DNA from: Rhodobiaceae bacterium
GTDB taxonomy: Bacteria > Pseudomonadota > Alphaproteobacteria > Rhizobiales > Tepidamorphaceae
Reading direction: 5' to 3'
NCBI GenBank assembly: GCA_020637855.1
Contig: JACKJR010000006.1
Coordinates: forward strand, 80,103-144,102
DNA length: 64,000 bases
Made by a program: the position numbers and the translations under genes. The notes beneath the pieces were generated by a model, which did not search any database, had not been told where the DNA came from, and saw only the letters and a list, made by a program, of their open reading frames with translations. How positions within the stretch are numbered: the stretch's first letter is position 1; every line of letters starts with the position of its first letter. This document shows positions 45,581-55,187 of this stretch, piece after piece.

Positions 45581-46780
45581 ATGTCAGGTCCGCTTAACGG
45601 ATGCCGCGTCATCGAACTGTCCCACATCATGGCAGGCCCCGTCTGCGGGCTGATGCTCGCCGATATGGGCGCCGATGTGATCAAGGTCGAAAAGCCAACC
45701 GGCGACGACACACGCCGCACGCTGCCCCCCGACATCAACGGCGAGAGCGCGGCCTACATGATGATGAACCGCAACAAGCGCGGCCTGACGCTCGATCTCA
45801 AAAAACCTGCGGCGGTCGAGGCGCTGAAACGGCTGATTGCCGATGCCGATGTTGTGATCGAGAACTACCGCAAGGGGACGATGGAAAAGCTCGGCCTCGG
45901 CTACGAGACGCTCAGGAAAATCAATCCCGGCATCATCCTGACCGAGCTTTCAGGCTTCGGCCGCACCGGGCCTTATGCCGAGCGCGGCGGTTTCGACCTG
46001 ATCGCGCAGGGCATGTCGGGCCTGATGGCTGTCACAGGCGTCGCGCCGGGCAAACCGCCGGTCAAGGTCGGCCCGCCGGTCACCGACATTACGGCAGGCA
46101 TCCTCGCGGCCATGGGAACGGCTGCGGCCTACGCGCACAAGCTGAAGACCGGCGAGGGACAGAAGGTCGATACCTCCCTGTTCGAGGCCGGCATCACCCA
46201 GACTTACTGGCAGTCGGCGATATCCTTCGCCACTGGCGTCGATCCAGGACCGATGGGCTCCGCGCATCCGCTCAACGCGCCCTATCAGGCTTTCAGGACG
46301 TCGGACGGCTGGATCAATATAGGCGCCGCCAACCAGGCGAACTGGGAGCGCACCGTCAGGCTGATCGGCGCGGAACACCTTGCCGCCGACAAGCGTTTTG
46401 TGACGAATGCCGACCGCATGGGTCACCGGCTCGAACTCGAGGCTGAACTCAACGCCATATTCTGCCGCAAGACCACGGCCGAATGGCTCGACATCATGGA
46501 AGCCGGCGGCATGCCGGCAGGCCCCGTCCTGTCGATCTCGCAGATGCACGCCGACCCGCAGACGATCGCCCGTGACATGGTTCCGGAGCTGGATCACCCC
46601 AAGGCCGGAAGGATGCGGACCATCGGTTTGCCGGTGAAGTTTTCCGCAACGCCGGGAGGCGTCAACCGTGCTGCCCCGTTGCTCGGCCAGCATACCCGCG
46701 AGGTACTCTCCGAAGCCGGATTCGGCGAGGTGGAGATTGACGCGATGATCGTCTCGGGCGCAGCAATCCAGGCAGGATGA
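45581..46780 (+). CDS. CaiB/BaiF family CoA-transferase
   Basis: Class III CoA-transferase of 399 residues, moving CoA between carboxylic acids. It has the family opening GCRVIELSHIMAGPVCGLMLADMGADVIKVE, the LDLKKP segment, and the catalytic Asp in PPVTDITAG, which aligns with Asp169 of formyl-CoA transferase. The Gly-rich loop is TGEGQKVDTSLFEAG. The acid substrate cannot be read from sequence. Its stop directly abuts the stop of the convergent fghA gene with no bases between. Confidence 0.9.
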   Translation: MSGPLNGCRVIELSHIMAGPVCGLMLADMGADVIKVEKPTGDDTRRTLPPDINGESAAYMMMNRNKRGLTLDLKKPAAVEALKRLIADADVVIENYRKGTMEKLGLGYETLRKINPGIILTELSGFGRTGPYAERGGFDLIAQGMSGLMAVTGVAPGKPPVKVGPPVTDITAGILAAMGTAAAYAHKLKTGEGQKVDTSLFEAGITQTYWQSAISFATGVDPGPMGSAHPLNAPYQAFRTSDGWINIGAANQANWERTVRLIGAEHLAADKRFVTNADRMGHRLELEAELNAIFCRKTTAEWLDIMEAGGMPAGPVLSISQMHADPQTIARDMVPELDHPKAGRMRTIGLPVKFSATPGGVNRAAPLLGQHTREVLSEAGFGEVEIDAMIVSGAAIQAG

Positions 46781-47623
46781 TTATTTCAGTCGCTCGGCAT
46801 GCCATGCGATGTGATCAGCCATGAAGGTTGAGATGAAATAATAGGAGTGATCGTAACCGGGCTGCATGCGAAGCGTTAGCGCGATGCCCGCTGTCTTGCA
46901 GGCTTCTTCCAGCAGCCACGGACGCAGACCCGATTCAAGGAATTCATCCGCTTCACCCTGATCGACGAGGATTTCGTCGAGCCTGCCCCCGTCCTCGATC
47001 AGCGCCAGGCTGTCCCATGCCCGCCAGGCGGACTGGCCAGCGCCAAGATATTTCGAAAACGCATTGGCGCCCCACTCCGTTTCCGAAGGATTGCAGATCG
47101 GCGCGAAGGCTGAGACGGAGCGATACTTGCCTGGATTTCGCATGGCTGTGACGAGTGCGCCATGCCCGCCCATGGAATGCCCGAAGATCGATTGCTTGTC
47201 GGGATTTGCGGGGAATGCGGAATTGATGATCCCCGGCAGCTCGTCGCTGACGTAGCTTGCCATGTTGTAGTGGCGTTCGTACGGGCTCTCGGTCGCATCG
47301 ACATAGAACCCCGCCCCGGTGCCGAAGAAATAGACGTCTTCGTCCGGCACTTCGGCGCCGCGCGGGCTGGTGTCGGGACACACGATGATTATGCCGTGTT
47401 TGGCGGCTGCCGCGCGGAACTCGCCTTTCTCGGTGACATTGGCATGGGTGCAGGTCAGGCCGGAGAGATAATAGAGAACCGGGCAGGGGCCACTCTTGGC
47501 TTGCGGCGGCACGAAGGCCGAGAAGGTCATGTCACACTGACACGAAGCCGATACATGCTTGTAAACGCCTTGCGTTCCGCCGTGCGAGGTCCATTGCGAA
47601 ACCGTCTCGATTGCAGCCGTCAT
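46781..47623 (-). CDS. fghA: S-formylglutathione hydrolase
   Basis: Second enzyme of glutathione-dependent formaldehyde oxidation, splitting S-formylglutathione into formate and glutathione. The 280-residue serine esterase has the nucleophile in FGHSMGGHGAL, with Asp and His (PGYDHSYYF) of the triad near the end. The typical YYLSGLTCTHANVTEKG segment with the oxyanion and Cys is present. The ATG at 47623 begins TAAIETVS; a TTG two codons earlier is not needed. The pathway's first enzyme, adhC, lies about 3.3 kb upstream on the same strand, separated by other genes. Confidence 0.94.
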   Translation of the reverse strand: MTAAIETVSQWTSHGGTQGVYKHVSASCQCDMTFSAFVPPQAKSGPCPVLYYLSGLTCTHANVTEKGEFRAAAAKHGIIIVCPDTSPRGAEVPDEDVYFFGTGAGFYVDATESPYERHYNMASYVSDELPGIINSAFPANPDKQSIFGHSMGGHGALVTAMRNPGKYRSVSAFAPICNPSETEWGANAFSKYLGAGQSAWRAWDSLALIEDGGRLDEILVDQGEADEFLESGLRPWLLEEACKTAGIALTLRMQPGYDHSYYFISTFMADHIAWHAERLK

Positions 47624-47671
47624 GCCCAATTCTCCCGATGTCTGATCCCTATTCGCGGGGCACCCTAGCGA

Positions 47672-48115
47672 TCAGCGCAGCCGGCGCAACAGGCGATCGA
47701 GCGCCTGCCTGAAATCGGACCGGTTGCGCGCGGAAAATGCCGCGTGATGGCTTGTCACCGTACCCTGCTCGCGCAGATCCGCCATCAGGTTCCGGGTCGC
47801 AAGCACCGCCCCGATATTGCCTTGGTCGAGCGTTTCGCCATTGGGCTTGAGCACGGTTCCTCCCGCCTTGATGCAACGGTCGGCCAGCGGGATGTCGGCG
47901 GTGATGCAGACGTCGCCAGCGCCAATGCGCTCGGCGATCCAGTTGTCGGCTTCGTCGGGGCCTTCCGCGACATAGACCATCTCGACGAGCCGATGACGCA
48001 TGGGCCGCAGTCCGCCGTTGGAGACGATCGTAACCTGGCAGCCGTGGCGCTCGGCAACGGCAACCGTCTCCTCCTTCACCGGACAGGCGTCTGCATCGAT
48101 ATAGATCGTGGTCAT
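47672..48115 (-). CDS. YaiI/YqxD family protein (DUF188, UPF0178)
   Basis: Cytosolic protein of 147 residues with a PIN/NYN-like nuclease fold. It opens TTIYIDADACPVKEET, with the acidic residues that could bind metal, and carries GADNWIAERIGAGDVCITADIPLADRC-like sequence typical of the family. Activity is not established. It lies between fghA and the BCCT gene on the same strand, just after a strong terminator. Confidence 0.9.
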   Translation of the reverse strand: MTTIYIDADACPVKEETVAVAERHGCQVTIVSNGGLRPMRHRLVEMVYVAEGPDEADNWIAERIGAGDVCITADIPLADRCIKAGGTVLKPNGETLDQGNIGAVLATRNLMADLREQGTVTSHHAAFSARNRSDFRQALDRLLRRLR

Positions 48116-48142
48116 GACCTGAAGCTATCCAACAGGGGCGGA

Positions 48143-48172
48143 AATGAAAACGGCGGCCCGAAGGCCGCCGTT
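48143..48172 (-). terminator. Rho-independent terminator after the BCCT gene
   Basis: Read on the minus strand, AACGGCGGCC-TTCG-GGCCGCCGTT forms a perfect 10-bp stem with a stable TTCG loop and is followed by TTCATTTCC. It lies 28 bases past the BCCT stop and separates it from the YaiI-like gene. Confidence 0.85.
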
Positions 48173-48199
48173 CCCGATGTCTCAAAGCCTCAAGTGCCC

Positions 48200-49843
48200 T
48201 TATGCGCGTGGTTCGCTCATAAGGCCCTTCAGTGTCGCCCAACACATCAGCAACAACACGAGTGTGAAGGGTAGACCGGTGGAGATCACCATCGCCTGCA
48301 GCGAGGTAAGCCCGCCGCCAAGCAACAGCACGATGGCAACCGCGCCCTCGAAGGTGGCCCAGAACACACGCTGGGGAACCGGAGCCTCGACCTTGCCGCC
48401 GGCGGTGATGGTGTCGATGACCAAGGAACCTGAGTCCGACGAGGTCACGAAGAACACGATCACCAGCACAATGGCGATCGTCGAGGTGATCGCCGACAGC
48501 GGCAGGCCCTCGAGCATCGCGAACAGCGAGATCGGCGGGTTGTAGCTGTCGATTACCTCTGCCTTGACCGGCGAGGTCATCGGGTCGGCGAGCACCTGCT
48601 CGATAGCTGCGCCGCCGAAGGTTGCCATCCACAGCACGCAGACGATCGAGGGGATGATCAGCACGCAGACGACGAACTCGCGCACGGTACGGCCGCGGCT
48701 GACGCGGGCGATGAACATGCCCACGAACGGCGACCAGGAGATCCACCACGCCCAGTAGAACGCGGTCCAGCCCTGCATGTAGCCGGTGTCCTCGCGCCCG
48801 AACGGGTTCGACAGCGGGACGATACTCTTGGCATAACCGATCATGCCCTGGACGAATTCGCTGAGGATGTTGCCAGCGCCTGCCGCAAACAGGACGAAGA
48901 ACAGTAGGACCGCCGCGATCACCATGTTGATTTCCGACAGCACCTTCACGCCGCCATCGAGGCCGCGCACCACCGAGACCAGAGCGATACCGGTAATGAT
49001 GGTGATCAGAACGACCTGGACGGTGGTGCTGTTGGGGATGCCGAAGACATGTTCGAGGCCGGCATTGGCCTGCTGTGCGCCGAAGCCGAGCGATGTGGCA
49101 AGGCCGAACAGCGTGGCGAAAACCGCCAGCACGTCGATGATATGACCGGTCCAGCCCCAGACCCGCTCGCCGAAGATCGGGTAGAACGCGGAACGGATCG
49201 TCAGCGGCAGGCCCTTGTTGTAGGAGAACAGGGCAAGCGCCAGGGCGACGATTGCGTAGATCGCCCAGGGGTGCAGGCCCCAGTGGTAGATCGTTGCCGC
49301 AAGGCCCATCTGCCGGGCCGCATCAACGTTTTCCGCAATGATCGTTCCGTCTTCCGCAAATGGTGAAGGCACGCCCAGGGGCGCGCTGATCGCCATGTGG
49401 TAAACCGGCTCCAGCACGCCGAAGAACATCAGTCCGATGCCCATGCCGGCGGCAAACAGCATCGCGAACCAGCCGGAATAGCTGTAGTCCGGTTTTGCGT
49501 CAGCGCCACCAAGACGCACTTTGCCCCAGGGGCTGACAATCAGGAATAGGCAGAACAGCACGAAGATGTTCGCCGCGCTGAGGAAGAACCAGTCGAACGT
49601 GGATGTCAGCGCCGGCCGAAGCCAGCCGAAGAAGGATTCCGCCTGTTCGGGAAGCGCCAGCGCGTAGAACACGAAGGCGACGATGGTCAGACCGGAAATC
49701 ATGAAGACCGGGTTGTGAATGTCGAGCCCGAAGGGGCCGACCTGTGTGACGATGTTGTCCTGACCGATTTCGTAATCGGTGTCGATAGGGTTTACGGCGC
49801 CTTCCGGACTTGGAATGCCGTGGGAGTCTTCTGTCGAGCTCAT
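48200..49843 (-). CDS. BCCT family betaine/carnitine/choline transporter
   Basis: Inner-membrane secondary transporter of 547 residues with 12 helices, for quaternary amines such as glycine betaine. It shows the family aromatic box region (YYWAWWISWSPFVGMFIARVSRGRTVREF) and GMGIGLMFFGVLEP, whose Gly/Met pattern is part of the substrate/sodium site. The long acidic N-terminus and short C-terminus are usual. A universal stress protein gene lies 39 bases upstream on the same strand, so the two are probably co-transcribed. Confidence 0.93.
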   Translation of the reverse strand: MSSTEDSHGIPSPEGAVNPIDTDYEIGQDNIVTQVGPFGLDIHNPVFMISGLTIVAFVFYALALPEQAESFFGWLRPALTSTFDWFFLSAANIFVLFCLFLIVSPWGKVRLGGADAKPDYSYSGWFAMLFAAGMGIGLMFFGVLEPVYHMAISAPLGVPSPFAEDGTIIAENVDAARQMGLAATIYHWGLHPWAIYAIVALALALFSYNKGLPLTIRSAFYPIFGERVWGWTGHIIDVLAVFATLFGLATSLGFGAQQANAGLEHVFGIPNSTTVQVVLITIITGIALVSVVRGLDGGVKVLSEINMVIAAVLLFFVLFAAGAGNILSEFVQGMIGYAKSIVPLSNPFGREDTGYMQGWTAFYWAWWISWSPFVGMFIARVSRGRTVREFVVCVLIIPSIVCVLWMATFGGAAIEQVLADPMTSPVKAEVIDSYNPPISLFAMLEGLPLSAITSTIAIVLVIVFFVTSSDSGSLVIDTITAGGKVEAPVPQRVFWATFEGAVAIVLLLGGGLTSLQAMVISTGLPFTLVLLLMCWATLKGLMSEPRA

Positions 49844-49882
49844 CGGTAATCTCCTGCTGGAATTTGTTCTTGTTCGCAGTCC

Positions 49883-50296
49883 CTAGCGGACGACGAAGAC
49901 GGACACCTTGGCGTGGCTCGCCACGTATCCAGCGTTCGAGCTGAAGATGTGTTCCAGAACGCCCGGAACATGCGACGCCATGACAACGAGGTCGGCCCCG
50001 GTTTCATTGACGGCATCCAGCAGCTTGCCGTCGAGATCGACGGCGGGATCATGGCTCACGACTTCATGCGTCGAGATACCCATTCCGTGCGCCTTCGATT
50101 GCGAAGCCGCCAGTTCATCCAGATGCTGTTTGAATTCTGCCGGATTATGGGCGACCGAGCCGGGTGCCGCCGATGTGACGCCGACATAGCAGACCTGTGC
50201 GCCGTATTGTCTGGCAAGGTCCGCTGCTGTCTTCAGCGCCTTTTCAAGACGCTCGACATGCGCAAGGTCCACGGGGACCATGATCTTGGAATACAT
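49883..50296 (-). CDS. Universal stress protein (BCCT-linked)
   Basis: Cytosolic UspA-fold protein of 137 residues, opening MYSKIMVPVDLAH and ending with AKVSVFVVR. The Gly-rich ATP motif of ATP-binding Usp proteins is not intact here (ASHVPGVLEHIFSSNAG), so nucleotide binding is uncertain. AGGAGG precedes the ATG at 50296. It lies directly upstream of the BCCT gene and may tune its activity; TeaD, a Usp that regulates the TeaABC ectoine TRAP transporter, is a precedent. Confidence 0.88.
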   Translation of the reverse strand: MYSKIMVPVDLAHVERLEKALKTAADLARQYGAQVCYVGVTSAAPGSVAHNPAEFKQHLDELAASQSKAHGMGISTHEVVSHDPAVDLDGKLLDAVNETGADLVVMASHVPGVLEHIFSSNAGYVASHAKVSVFVVR

Positions 50297-50519
50297 GAAG
50301 CTGCCTCCTTTTCCCGCGCGTGACATTGCACACGCGCTTGCGCCGGCGGGGCGGAGCGTGCGCCCATTGCTGAAAGCTGCCGGTCAGGAGGACAGGGTAC
50401 GCGTCAATCCGCCGCGCCCAACCCGCGTCACGCGACGCGGTGTTTGCTGAATGCGACAGGCCTGCCGCAATCAGGACATGCCATGGCTTGTATGCGACTC
50501 GGGAACCGCAAAGCGCGGA

Positions 50520-50932
50520 CTAGTTCGGATACCAGGTTTCCTTGGCGACGTCCCGGCTTCCGCCATAGGTCCACACGCCTTCCCAGGTTCCGTCGTCCTG
50601 CAGGAAGTACATCGCCATGCCGAAGGTCTTGCCGGAGACGTATCCGACGGAGATGGCGATATCGTCGGGTTCCGCAGGGCCGACAAGAAACTTCCTGTCG
50701 CGGATGATGGCGCCGAGCCCGGTGCCGATATAGCGCGTGCCGGCGATGTCCCACACCACCTTGTAGGTATCCCCGGTGCGGGTCACGGTCACCTTGCCCT
50801 TGTAGGTGCTTCCTGAGTCCGGGTTGGTGCCGACGACGCGGAACGTGCCGGTCGGATCGGCAAGGGCCTGCCCTGCTGCAAGCGTCAGCAGCAGGGCGGT
50901 AAGGGCAGCACGGATGACCGCCGGCGCGCGCA

Positions 50933-50933
<1 letters not shown>
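50520..50933 (-). CDS. Small secreted protein, translationally coupled to adhC
   Basis: No named family recognised with certainty. The 137-residue product has a signal peptide (AVIRAALTALLLTLAAGQALAD) and a compact beta-rich mature part (GTFRVVGTNPDSGSTYKGKVTVTRTG, then KVVWDIAGTRYIGTGL). It ends GVWTYGGSRDVAKETWYPN. Its ATG overlaps the adhC stop (ATGA), so it is made from the same message. A role in the periplasm tied to formaldehyde or alcohol metabolism is only inferred from this coupling. Confidence 0.75.
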
Positions 50934-52042
<1,109 letters not shown>

Positions 52043-52157
52043 TGCTATTTTCTCCTCCTCGGCTGCGTCTTCTGCCAATAAGGCATGGCGCAAAGTCTTT
52101 TTCGGGCGCTACCGTGGCGCGAATTGCACGTCGGGGCAACCCGCTCGCGGAGCGTTT

Positions 52158-53465
52158 TCAGCTTGTCGCGTAGCTCGTGTGTTCGCGGCGCAGCTTTAGC
52201 GCCTCATTGTCTGCCAAAGGCTCAATGTCGGCTTCGGTCACGGGCTGATCCTTGGCCACGGCGCGGGTCAGCTTAACGCCATGCGCCAGCCCTATCGGCA
52301 GCATGTTCGATTGAACGCTGGCACTTGCGGGAACGAGCTTGCCCCAGACGGTATAACCGCCTTCGCCGTCCAGCATCTCGCCGGGTTTCAGGTCGCGCTT
52401 GGCATGCGCCACCGCATCGCCGCGGAAGTCCCGGGTCGCGCCTGTCGGCTCGCCGCGCAGGGCTGCATTGAGGATCGACACGTTCAGTTCCATGCCGATC
52501 AGGTGATAGGGTTTGTACATTGCGGCATAGCGCCCGCTCGCATCGGTTTTCATGCCGTATTGCGCGAAACAGGCCGCCGCGTAGTCGCTCAGCGCCTCGA
52601 TGACAACATAGACGCCCCAGCGCAGATCGCGGAAAACGGGGCGCCCGTCGCGCTCCAGCGAGGAAACGACCTCGACACTTTCCGACACTTCCAGAATGCC
52701 GCCCTCGTTATGCGGGCGCAGCACCTGCGGCAGGTCGTCGACGCCGCAGGGCGGAAACTGCAAGCCCTTTGAAGGCACGTTCAGCGCGCAGGCATTGGCG
52801 ATCGCCGCCATTTCGATGGCCGATTTCGTGCCGTCGAGGAAGGAGTTGAACATCTGCGGGTTCATGCCCGCGGCCTTCGCCTGCTCCGGCGTCAGCCCGT
52901 AATGCGTCCACACATCGTCCGGCGTCACGTGGTGATAGGCGGGCAGGTACTTCGTGCCCTTGCCGGCACAGACGACGCGGAAACCCGTGGCGCGCGCCCA
53001 ATCGACCATCTCGGAGGTGAGCGCCGGCTGGTCGCCATAGGCCATGGAGCATACGACGCCGGCGGACTGCGCGCGCCGGTTCAGGGCAGCACCGGCAAGC
53101 ACGTCGGCCTCCACATTGACCATCACCGCATGCTTGCCGTTGTCGAATGCACACAATGCATGGGCGATACCTGCAGCAGGGTGGCCGGTTGCTTCGACGA
53201 CGACATCGACATCGTCGCGCGCGGCAAGCGCCTTGCCGTCTTCAAGAAAATCAGTGGCTGCGAGGCGTGCATCGTCCCAGCCGACATTGCGGCACTGGTC
53301 CTTCGCACGCTCGACGGAGAGGTCGGCGATGGCCGAAACCTCAAGTCCTGGCGTGGTGGGGACTTGCCCCAGAAACATCGAGCCGAACTTGCCCGCGCCG
53401 ATCAGGCCGACGCGTACCGGGCCCTTTTCCTCGACACGGCGTGCCAGCAGGCTCATCAGGTTCAT
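52158..53465 (-). CDS. NAD(P)-dependent oxidoreductase of the DXR-like (DRL) family with C-terminal SAF domain
   Basis: Cytosolic dehydrogenase of 435 residues. It has a Rossmann N-terminus (VRVGLIGAGKFGSMFLGQ), a homoserine-dehydrogenase-like middle (VVVEATGHPAAGIAHALCAFDNGKHAVMVN), and a C-terminal SAF-type beta domain (AVAKDQPVTEADIEPLADNEALKLR). This order is that of the DRL proteins of Brucella, some of which replace DXR as the first committed enzyme of the MEP isoprenoid pathway; other members have no known reaction. The ATG at 53465 is used, since the frame upstream lacks family sequence. Homoserine dehydrogenase activity is unlikely. Confidence 0.7.
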   Translation of the reverse strand: MNLMSLLARRVEEKGPVRVGLIGAGKFGSMFLGQVPTTPGLEVSAIADLSVERAKDQCRNVGWDDARLAATDFLEDGKALAARDDVDVVVEATGHPAAGIAHALCAFDNGKHAVMVNVEADVLAGAALNRRAQSAGVVCSMAYGDQPALTSEMVDWARATGFRVVCAGKGTKYLPAYHHVTPDDVWTHYGLTPEQAKAAGMNPQMFNSFLDGTKSAIEMAAIANACALNVPSKGLQFPPCGVDDLPQVLRPHNEGGILEVSESVEVVSSLERDGRPVFRDLRWGVYVVIEALSDYAAACFAQYGMKTDASGRYAAMYKPYHLIGMELNVSILNAALRGEPTGATRDFRGDAVAHAKRDLKPGEMLDGEGGYTVWGKLVPASASVQSNMLPIGLAHGVKLTRAVAKDQPVTEADIEPLADNEALKLRREHTSYATS

Positions 53466-53677
53466 GGCGTTTCTCCGAAGAAGTGACAGGCCCGGGACGT
53501 ATCGGCCATTTGTACTTTGCCGCAGCGGAATTCGGCTGCAAAACTTCCCATAAGAAACCGGCCGTCTCAACCATTCCGCTAAAACCGGGGTTGCCGCGCC
53601 GACTGGCCGCGCTTATCACCGCTAAGGCCCTGGGGTGGCGCATTGGTGCGTTTGCCGGAAATTGGCTCGAATTTCCG

Positions 53678-54718
53678 ATGTCGTTTCGCGTTCTTCTTGT
53701 CAGGTTTTCCTCGCTCGGCGATGTGGTGCATACCTATCCCGCCCTGAGCGATCTGAAGCGTGCGCGTCCCGATGTCGAGATCGACTGGCTCGCCAGTGAA
53801 GCCCATCTCGGGCTCGCCGGGCTGCACCCGGCAGTAAGAAAGGCAATTCCCGCTCATCTTGAGGCAATGAAGAAAAAGCGCCTGAGCGACAAGGTCACCT
53901 ATGCCAGGGTGCTGCGCGAGGTGCTCAAGGGCAAATACGACCTGGTGATCGATACGGAGGGAACGCTGAAAAGCGCCGCGATTTCCAGGCTGGCGGGGGC
54001 GCCGGTTGCGGGCTACGGCCGCGAACATGTCAGCGAACCCTGGGCAAGCTTCGCATACCGGTACAGGTTTGATCTGCCCGTCACGCAGCATGTTGCTGTT
54101 CGCACGCGAAAGCTGTTCGCTGAAGCTCTTGGATACGGCATCGAAAACCTGCCGCTGGATAACGGGCTGGATGCTCGCACACTGACCATTCAAGGCCGGA
54201 CGATCCTTGCAAAGCTGCGGGTCAACAGACCGCCGGTGGTCATCCTGCACGGCAGCACATGGTCGACGAAGACCTGGGCTCCGGAGCGTTGGCGTGCTGT
54301 TGCGCGGCTTCTCGAGACTCGCGGGATACCTTTGGTCATTCCTGCTGGTGGCGCTGCGGAGCTGGATGCCGCCGTGTCCATTTCCAACGACATCGAGACC
54401 GCGCGCGTATTGCCGCCCCTGTCCATGGTGGAACTCGCCGGCGTAATAGCCGCCGCCCGAGCGGTTGCAGGCGTCGATTCAGGTCTGACCCATCTTGCCG
54501 GTGCGCTTGGAAAGCCGGGTGTGATCCTGATCGGCCCGGCCGACCCGGTGCGCTCAGGGCCTCTGGGAAAGACGCTCCGGACCATCGTCTCATCGCATCC
54601 CGATGCGCCGTGCTTCAGGAGCACGTGCACACTGACGCCTGGCGGGCGCTGCTGCATGGATGGGGTTGGCGAGCGCGATGTCGTCCGCGCCATCGAATAC
54701 GCGTTGGCGATGGCGTGA
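53678..54718 (+). CDS. waaC: Lipopolysaccharide heptosyltransferase, GT9 family (WaaC-like)
   Basis: Adds heptose from ADP-heptose to the lipopolysaccharide inner core. The 346-residue product begins FRVLLVRFSSLGDVVHTYPALSDL, with the acceptor-site Asp. The donor-binding C-terminal half has GSTWSTKTWAPERW and VDSGLTHLAGALGKPG. The frame is open for over 500 bases upstream, but the ATG at 53678 is where family sequence begins. It is divergent from the DRL-like gene and convergent with the stress-protein gene. Confidence 0.9.
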   Translation: MSFRVLLVRFSSLGDVVHTYPALSDLKRARPDVEIDWLASEAHLGLAGLHPAVRKAIPAHLEAMKKKRLSDKVTYARVLREVLKGKYDLVIDTEGTLKSAAISRLAGAPVAGYGREHVSEPWASFAYRYRFDLPVTQHVAVRTRKLFAEALGYGIENLPLDNGLDARTLTIQGRTILAKLRVNRPPVVILHGSTWSTKTWAPERWRAVARLLETRGIPLVIPAGGAAELDAAVSISNDIETARVLPPLSMVELAGVIAAARAVAGVDSGLTHLAGALGKPGVILIGPADPVRSGPLGKTLRTIVSSHPDAPCFRSTCTLTPGGRCCMDGVGERDVVRAIEYALAMA

Positions 54719-54747
54719 GGCCGGGTTGCCCCGGCGATGAGCAAGGC

Positions 54748-55176
54748 TCAGCTTCTTACCACGTGGACGGACTGCTTGGCGTGGCGCACGACACGCGCCG
54801 CATTGGGCCCGAGAAGATAGTCCTGCAACTCGGGCCGGTGTGATGCCAGCACGATCAGATCGCAGCCGAGCGTATCGGCGGCTTTCAGGATTTCCTGATA
54901 GATCGTCCCCTTGGCCACATGGCCCTTCACGGCCACGCCTTCAGGCGCATGGGTTTCAAGAAAACCCTTCAGCTTTTCCTTGGCATCCTCGACCGCCTTT
55001 GCTTCCGCGCCTTCCTGCATGTAGCTGCCGACGATCGACATGCCGAGATCGGGAATAACCGTCATCACATGCAGTTCCGCACCACCGGCTTTGGCCAGCA
55101 TGGTGGCGATTGGCGCCGCGGATGCCCAGGAGCTTTCCTGCGCCAGATCGATGGGAAGGAGGATTTTCTTGTACAT
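54748..55176 (-). CDS. Universal stress protein (TRAP-linked)
   Basis: UspA-fold protein of 142 residues, opening MYKKILLPIDLAQESS and ending HAKQSVHVVRS. The C-terminal loop SHRPELQDYLLGPNAARVVRHA is a known alphaproteobacterial variant that lacks the full Gly pattern of ATP-binding members. It starts 11 bases after the TRAP permease stop and is the third gene of a binding protein-permease-Usp set, resembling the TeaABC-TeaD layout in Halomonas, where the Usp modulates uptake. Confidence 0.9.
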   Translation of the reverse strand: MYKKILLPIDLAQESSWASAAPIATMLAKAGGAELHVMTVIPDLGMSIVGSYMQEGAEAKAVEDAKEKLKGFLETHAPEGVAVKGHVAKGTIYQEILKAADTLGCDLIVLASHRPELQDYLLGPNAARVVRHAKQSVHVVRS

Positions 55177-55187
55177 CGCTGTCTCCC

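Noticed and set aside
53147..53677. N-terminal extension of the heptosyltransferase
   Set aside because: The extension is antisense to the DRL-like gene and has no family sequence. The GT9 domain begins at the ATG at 53678.
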